Made by a program: the position numbers and the translations under genes
Shown: piece after piece, positions 59,974-64,000 of the stretch
How the letters are laid out: each line of letters opens with the position of its first letter
Position numbering within the stretch: the first letter of the stretch is position 1
Origin: Siniperca chuatsi
Taxonomy: Eukaryota > Chordata > Actinopteri > Centrarchiformes > Sinipercidae
Direction of reading: 5' to 3'
Assembly: GCF_020085105.1 (NCBI RefSeq)
Contig: NC_058052.1
Coordinates: 11,017,233 to 11,081,232 of the forward strand
DNA length: 64,000 bases
The notes under the pieces: generated by a model
Told to the model about the DNA's origin: nothing
What the model saw: only the letters and a program-made list of their open reading frames with translations
Databases searched by the model: none

Positions 59974-62900
59974 ATGACATCCACCATAGACGAAAGCAAT
60001 AAAGAAAAGGTAAGTTTAATGGGTCTTGGCATATAGTTAAACTGCACCTAAAGTCAGCCCTGGTAGCATTAAGGTAACTAACGTTATAGCTAACACTAAC
60101 CGTTGCTTTGTGGCTAAGTTATTGTCGCTAACTTGTGTTGTTTTCTGTCTACATAACCCTAGCCTCTGGCTAAAGCTAGCTAACGTTTTATCGATATCAT
60201 GAAGCGGGTAACGTTAAACGAGTAACGTTAGTGTCAAACTGCATGTATGCAGAAAAGTGTTGTTTGCTAATGTTACGCGTAGTTAATGGTTAGCGCTAAC
60301 TGTTCATGCCAACGAATAACGTTAATATAGTTAGCGTTAAAGTTACAGAAAAAAGTAACATAGCCTGAATGGCTTTACGCTATATCTTCCTCTACGTTTT
60401 TACTCGATCAAACTACTGTATTGCAGAGCTGTGCAGCAAACCGGCCTGTGACAACGCAGTGGATTTGTAGTGAGCTAAAAGTATTAGCATTCTGATTGGT
60501 GTCCAGATAACTTCATCATGGTCTTCCTGATTTCATTTTGCAGGTTGCGTTTTTGAGAGGTGTTGATTCAACTTTATGGTAATTTTGGAGGATGTAGTTT
60601 GTGCTGCTTTTGAATTGTACTGTGTTATACTGAGTATACTGAGACGAGTTTCTAATATTTTGTCCATCCCACGTACGTTATATCAATGAGTTAATACAAC
60701 AAAATACAGCCTAAAAAAACAAAAAAAACTGAACATTGCATCCTTCATGATGGGTGTACCTAATAAACAAGCAACTGAATGTAAGGTGTATTCTTTCACC
60801 AGCAAGAGCAAATAGTGAAGACTAAATTCTTTATGATATCCTAATATAACAGATCAATAAGGGCGTGTAACTAGCTCTTAAGCCAAGTCTGTGGAGTCTG
60901 TGCCGACTGTTTGAACCAAAACTAACTGCCTCCAGACCTTTTATCCAACACCACCCAGACACTTCAAGCTCTAAACTCATGGAAGATTAATTTGCAGTAC
61001 CACCATGTTGTGCATTTCTGACGGCCCCTGTGCGCATTTGAATTTTGAATTATTATTATTATTATTATTATTTGTGTCAATGATCTCTATGGATTGAGAC
61101 TGTTCCCAATCTGACATGCTTCCAACAACTTCCAACCTCAGTTTGTCCTCACTGTGAAGTTGTAGCCAGTCAGGATTGGTGGGTATTGAACAAATAGAGG
61201 TTGGTGGCTTTGGACTCTCAACATTGTAGCTGCTAACAGAACATTCCTCTGAACTGTTTGGTTATTGTCAAGCTAGGGAAGACTCCAGACATTGAGGATT
61301 TGTGTTGCTGCCTTACTGGCTAAGATTTTGTTGATACAGTTATATATGTGGATTATGGATACTGCCTAATTGAATTACAATTATTGGTAGTATTGAACCA
61401 ATATTAAAAATGCAACAGTTACGAGCTGTACTTGATTAGTGTTTCTGCTACATGCAGTCCCACTTTTTACAGTTTAAAAAGAAACATCAGAGGCAGCACT
61501 GTAGATAAACTGTCAAATCAAACCAAAATAAAGGAAATCAAATGACACTTATGATTATAATGATAATCAGATGAGAGACCTGCTGGATATTTCTTGAAAG
61601 CAGCATTAAAAACCTGTGTGTAAAAAAATAAATAAATAAATTATTGCATTTGTACGTGACAAGTGATATTTTTTGTGTGTACACATAAGATCAGCCAGCT
61701 ACATTTTTTGGATAACCTTGGTGTATTCTTTCTCTTTAGATGCGCTCTGTGTCTGTGGATCTAAACAATGATGCCTCTCTTCTCATTGACATTCCTGATG
61801 CACTCTGTGAAAGGGACAAAGTCAAGTTTACTGTCCATACAAAGGTAAAATAAAATGTTTGTACCACAACACTGACACATTCCAACACATACATTTACTC
61901 CTAACCTTAAGTGTATTTACTGATATGTTGACAGTTTTCTTTACAAAATATTATAAATTTTGGTCTGTTCCCAGACCACACTTAGCTCTTTCCAGAAGCC
62001 AGACTTCTCTGTACCCAGGCAGCATGAAGACTTCAACTGGCTACATGACACTCTGGTTGAGACCGAGGACTATGCTGGACTAATAGTGAGTTGGACTACT
62101 TGCAGACATGACTCATAAATAGACAGAGGCTGTAATATCACTAATTGTCTTTGGCGCCTGTGTACTCAATTTGGAAAGGGGGTTAAAACACAGGCCCACA
62201 GGTTTTTTGTTATGTGTAAATTCCAAAAGAATCAAGCAATTATGCTTTTGAAAAATATTTTTGCAAACGTTTAATAGTATATTACACATTAAGACCATTT
62301 AACCTGAATCATGAATCTCTAAAGTAATTTATTTTCTGATTTATCATTCATAGATTCCTCCAGCGCCCCCAAAGCCTGATTTTGAGAGCCCAAGAGAGAA
62401 GATGCACAAACTGGGGGAGGGTGAAGCCACTATGACCAAGGACGAGTACACTAAAATGAAGCAGGAGCTGGAGGCGTGAGTGTGACACTCAAACAAACGT
62501 GCATTGTTTTACAAGAAACATCTTCTTGCTGTATCTGTTTTCTGTAATGTATGCTGTTTTATTTTACTTTCAGTGAATACCTGGCTGTGTTCAAGAAAAC
62601 TGTCCAAGTGCACGAAGTCTTCCTGCAGAGATTGTCCTCTCACCCCATTTTAAGCAAAGACCGAAACTTCCAGATTTTCTTAGAGTATGACCAGGATGTG
62701 AGTTCCTCATAATGCTGACTTCCTTTCCCGAGTTGTCAGTTGGAAAGAGAGGAAGTAGAGTTTACTGGACACATGGCTTACATCCTGCTGTGATCAGCAG
62801 TTATGCTTATCTATGTAGTCTTTGTCAGTCGGTGGCTGTGGTGTTTGTTAACAGAACTTAGCAAAGAGTTAAACACTTTATATACTTAAGTACTAGTCTG

Positions 62901-63944
62901 AACTATTGGTACAATCACAAACATTACTTCAGTCCCTACTTAGTTCCCACATCATCATATAATAAGCTTGAACAAATAAATCATATTCCTCTCATATACT
63001 TTCTAAATTCTGCCATTTTAGCTCACTGTGAGAAGAAAGAATGCCAAGGAAATGTTTGGAGGATTCTTTAAAAACATGGTGAAGTCAGCTGATGAGGTCC
63101 TCATCTCAGGAATAAAGGTGGGGCTTCTGCATGATCTGCTTACAGTATATACATGACAGCATTACATACGCAATGTCGTAGACACTTCCTTAATTACCTT
63201 TTTGTGTTTTTGTTTCCTACACAGGAAGTCGATGACTTTTTTGAGCAGGAGAAGACGTTCCTGCTCGACTACTACAGCAAAATAAAAGATTCCACTGCCA
63301 AAGCAGAGAAAATGACCCGCGCACACAAAAGTATTAGAGTTTTTACATTACCATATTTAAATGGATTTTGGAATTTGCTTTGTTTTGATGGCTAATTTCT
63401 GTTATTACAGATATTGCGGATGATTACATTCACGTCTCTGCCACTTTGAACAGTCTCTCTGCTGATGATAGTACAGCAAATAAGAAGTGAGTGCAATGTA
63501 TAATTTAATGAATTTCATGCAAAGACATACTTGGTGTAGAAGATTATAAGCGATGGTTCTCTTTTGGCCTTATCTTGTGGACTGTAACAAATCAGCGCTT
63601 GTATGGGTGATTTTCAAAAGCTGGGTTGTGATGAAATTGGTATGCTAATTGTATTAATTTACATCTTTGTCAAAGACTTGATTGAGTTTTCCATTTTATG
63701 GCTTTTTTTCTCAGGCACCTGGAGAAGTTGTCAGACCTGTTTGAGAAACTCAGAGTAAGTAGAACTTAAACAAACTTAGACACCTTTTGTAAATATTTGT
63801 CCTGATTTATAAATACTTTGTGGTAGCTACTATGTGTCTTTATTTGTGTTCCTGCAGAAAGTGGAGGGAAGAGTAGCATCTGACCAGGAGCTGAAACTCA
63901 CAGAGCTGCTAAGATATTACATGAGAGACATCCAGGCTGCCAAG
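59974..63944 (+). CDS. snx5: Sorting nexin-5, 5' part (PX and start of BAR domain)
   Basis: SNX-BAR protein of the endosome-to-Golgi ESCPE-1/retromer-linked coat, pairing with SNX1 or SNX2. Ten exons visible: 59974-60009, 61740-61844, 61975-62085, 62354-62475, 62574-62697, 63022-63117, 63225-63330, 63411-63486, 63715-63754, 63858-63944; the gene continues past 64000. They encode 301 residues. The PX domain (about 17-170) has [29 protein letters not shown], the long alpha-helical insert ([19 protein letters not shown]) typical of SNX5/6/32, and [10 protein letters not shown]. The BAR domain begins around [17 protein letters not shown]. The N-terminus [12 protein letters not shown] differs from the mammalian one; the ATG was chosen because its exon ends at a good GTAAGT donor in phase with exon 2. 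Exon 2 also begins with ATG, so a shorter start is possible. Confidence 0.95.
60078..60324. repeat. Cluster of AACGTT palindromes in snx5 intron 1
   Basis: Five AACGTT hexamers, three of them inside the full palindrome TAACGTTA (60209, 60223, 60317), within about 250 bp just after exon 1. CpG is locally preserved although the sequence is AT-rich. No known element or consensus recognised. Confidence 0.6.
61049..61072. repeat. (ATT)n microsatellite
   Basis: An ATT trinucleotide run of about 24 bp in snx5 intron 1. Confidence 0.9.
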
Positions 63945-64000
63945 GTGAGACATGTTTATCTTCTGCCTTCATACAAGATGCACAGATTCACAACTATGTT

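Overview
The window is vertebrate nuclear DNA, almost certainly from a ray-finned (teleost) fish. The genes have many short exons with GT-AG introns, the background is AT-rich with long microsatellites, and several interspersed repeats look like families common in teleosts. All exon models below were read by hand from splice signals, phase continuity and remembered protein families; nothing was searched or aligned by computer.

Layout. Positions 1-1416 hold a decayed hAT-type transposase. About 1.4-18.3 kb is a gene-poor stretch in which I see only simple repeats and one tiny MITE. From 42.7 down to 18.9 kb on the minus strand lies a 20-exon kinesin-3 gene. Its motor and FHA regions match KIF16B, but it has neither the long coiled coil nor the PX domain; a single 2.26-kb terminal exon supplies a tail I do not recognise. 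Next comes a compact run of genes: mad2l1bp (+, 43.7-46.2 kb), ephx1 (-, 46.8-49.4 kb), a secreted type-2 cystatin (+, 49.8-50.9 kb), a glycine N-acyltransferase-like gene (+, 52.1-53.8 kb), a damaged second copy of it (+, 55.3-57.1 kb), mgme1 (-, 57.9-59.3 kb) and the 5' part of snx5 (+, from 60.0 kb, running off the window).

Three gene pairs are head to head with start codons 446 to 1004 bp apart: kif16b-like/mad2l1bp, ephx1/cystatin and mgme1/snx5. Two of these divergent promoters contain a ZNF143/Staf-like motif, as expected for housekeeping bidirectional promoters. The genes do not form one pathway. Two concern endosomal membranes (the kinesin by family, and snx5), one is a spindle-checkpoint regulator, two are detoxification enzymes (ephx1 and the acyltransferases), one is a mitochondrial DNA nuclease and one a protease inhibitor.

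The most unusual items are the kinesin's PX-less tail with a five-unit nonapeptide repeat and two possibly PH-like segments; a methionine where nearly all kinesin motors have Lys or Arg in the L12 loop; a near-identical 190-bp patch shared by the two acyltransferase copies, suggesting gene conversion; one interspersed repeat nested inside another in mad2l1bp intron 1; and a hammerhead-ribozyme-like core in a dispersed repeat near 54.1 kb.
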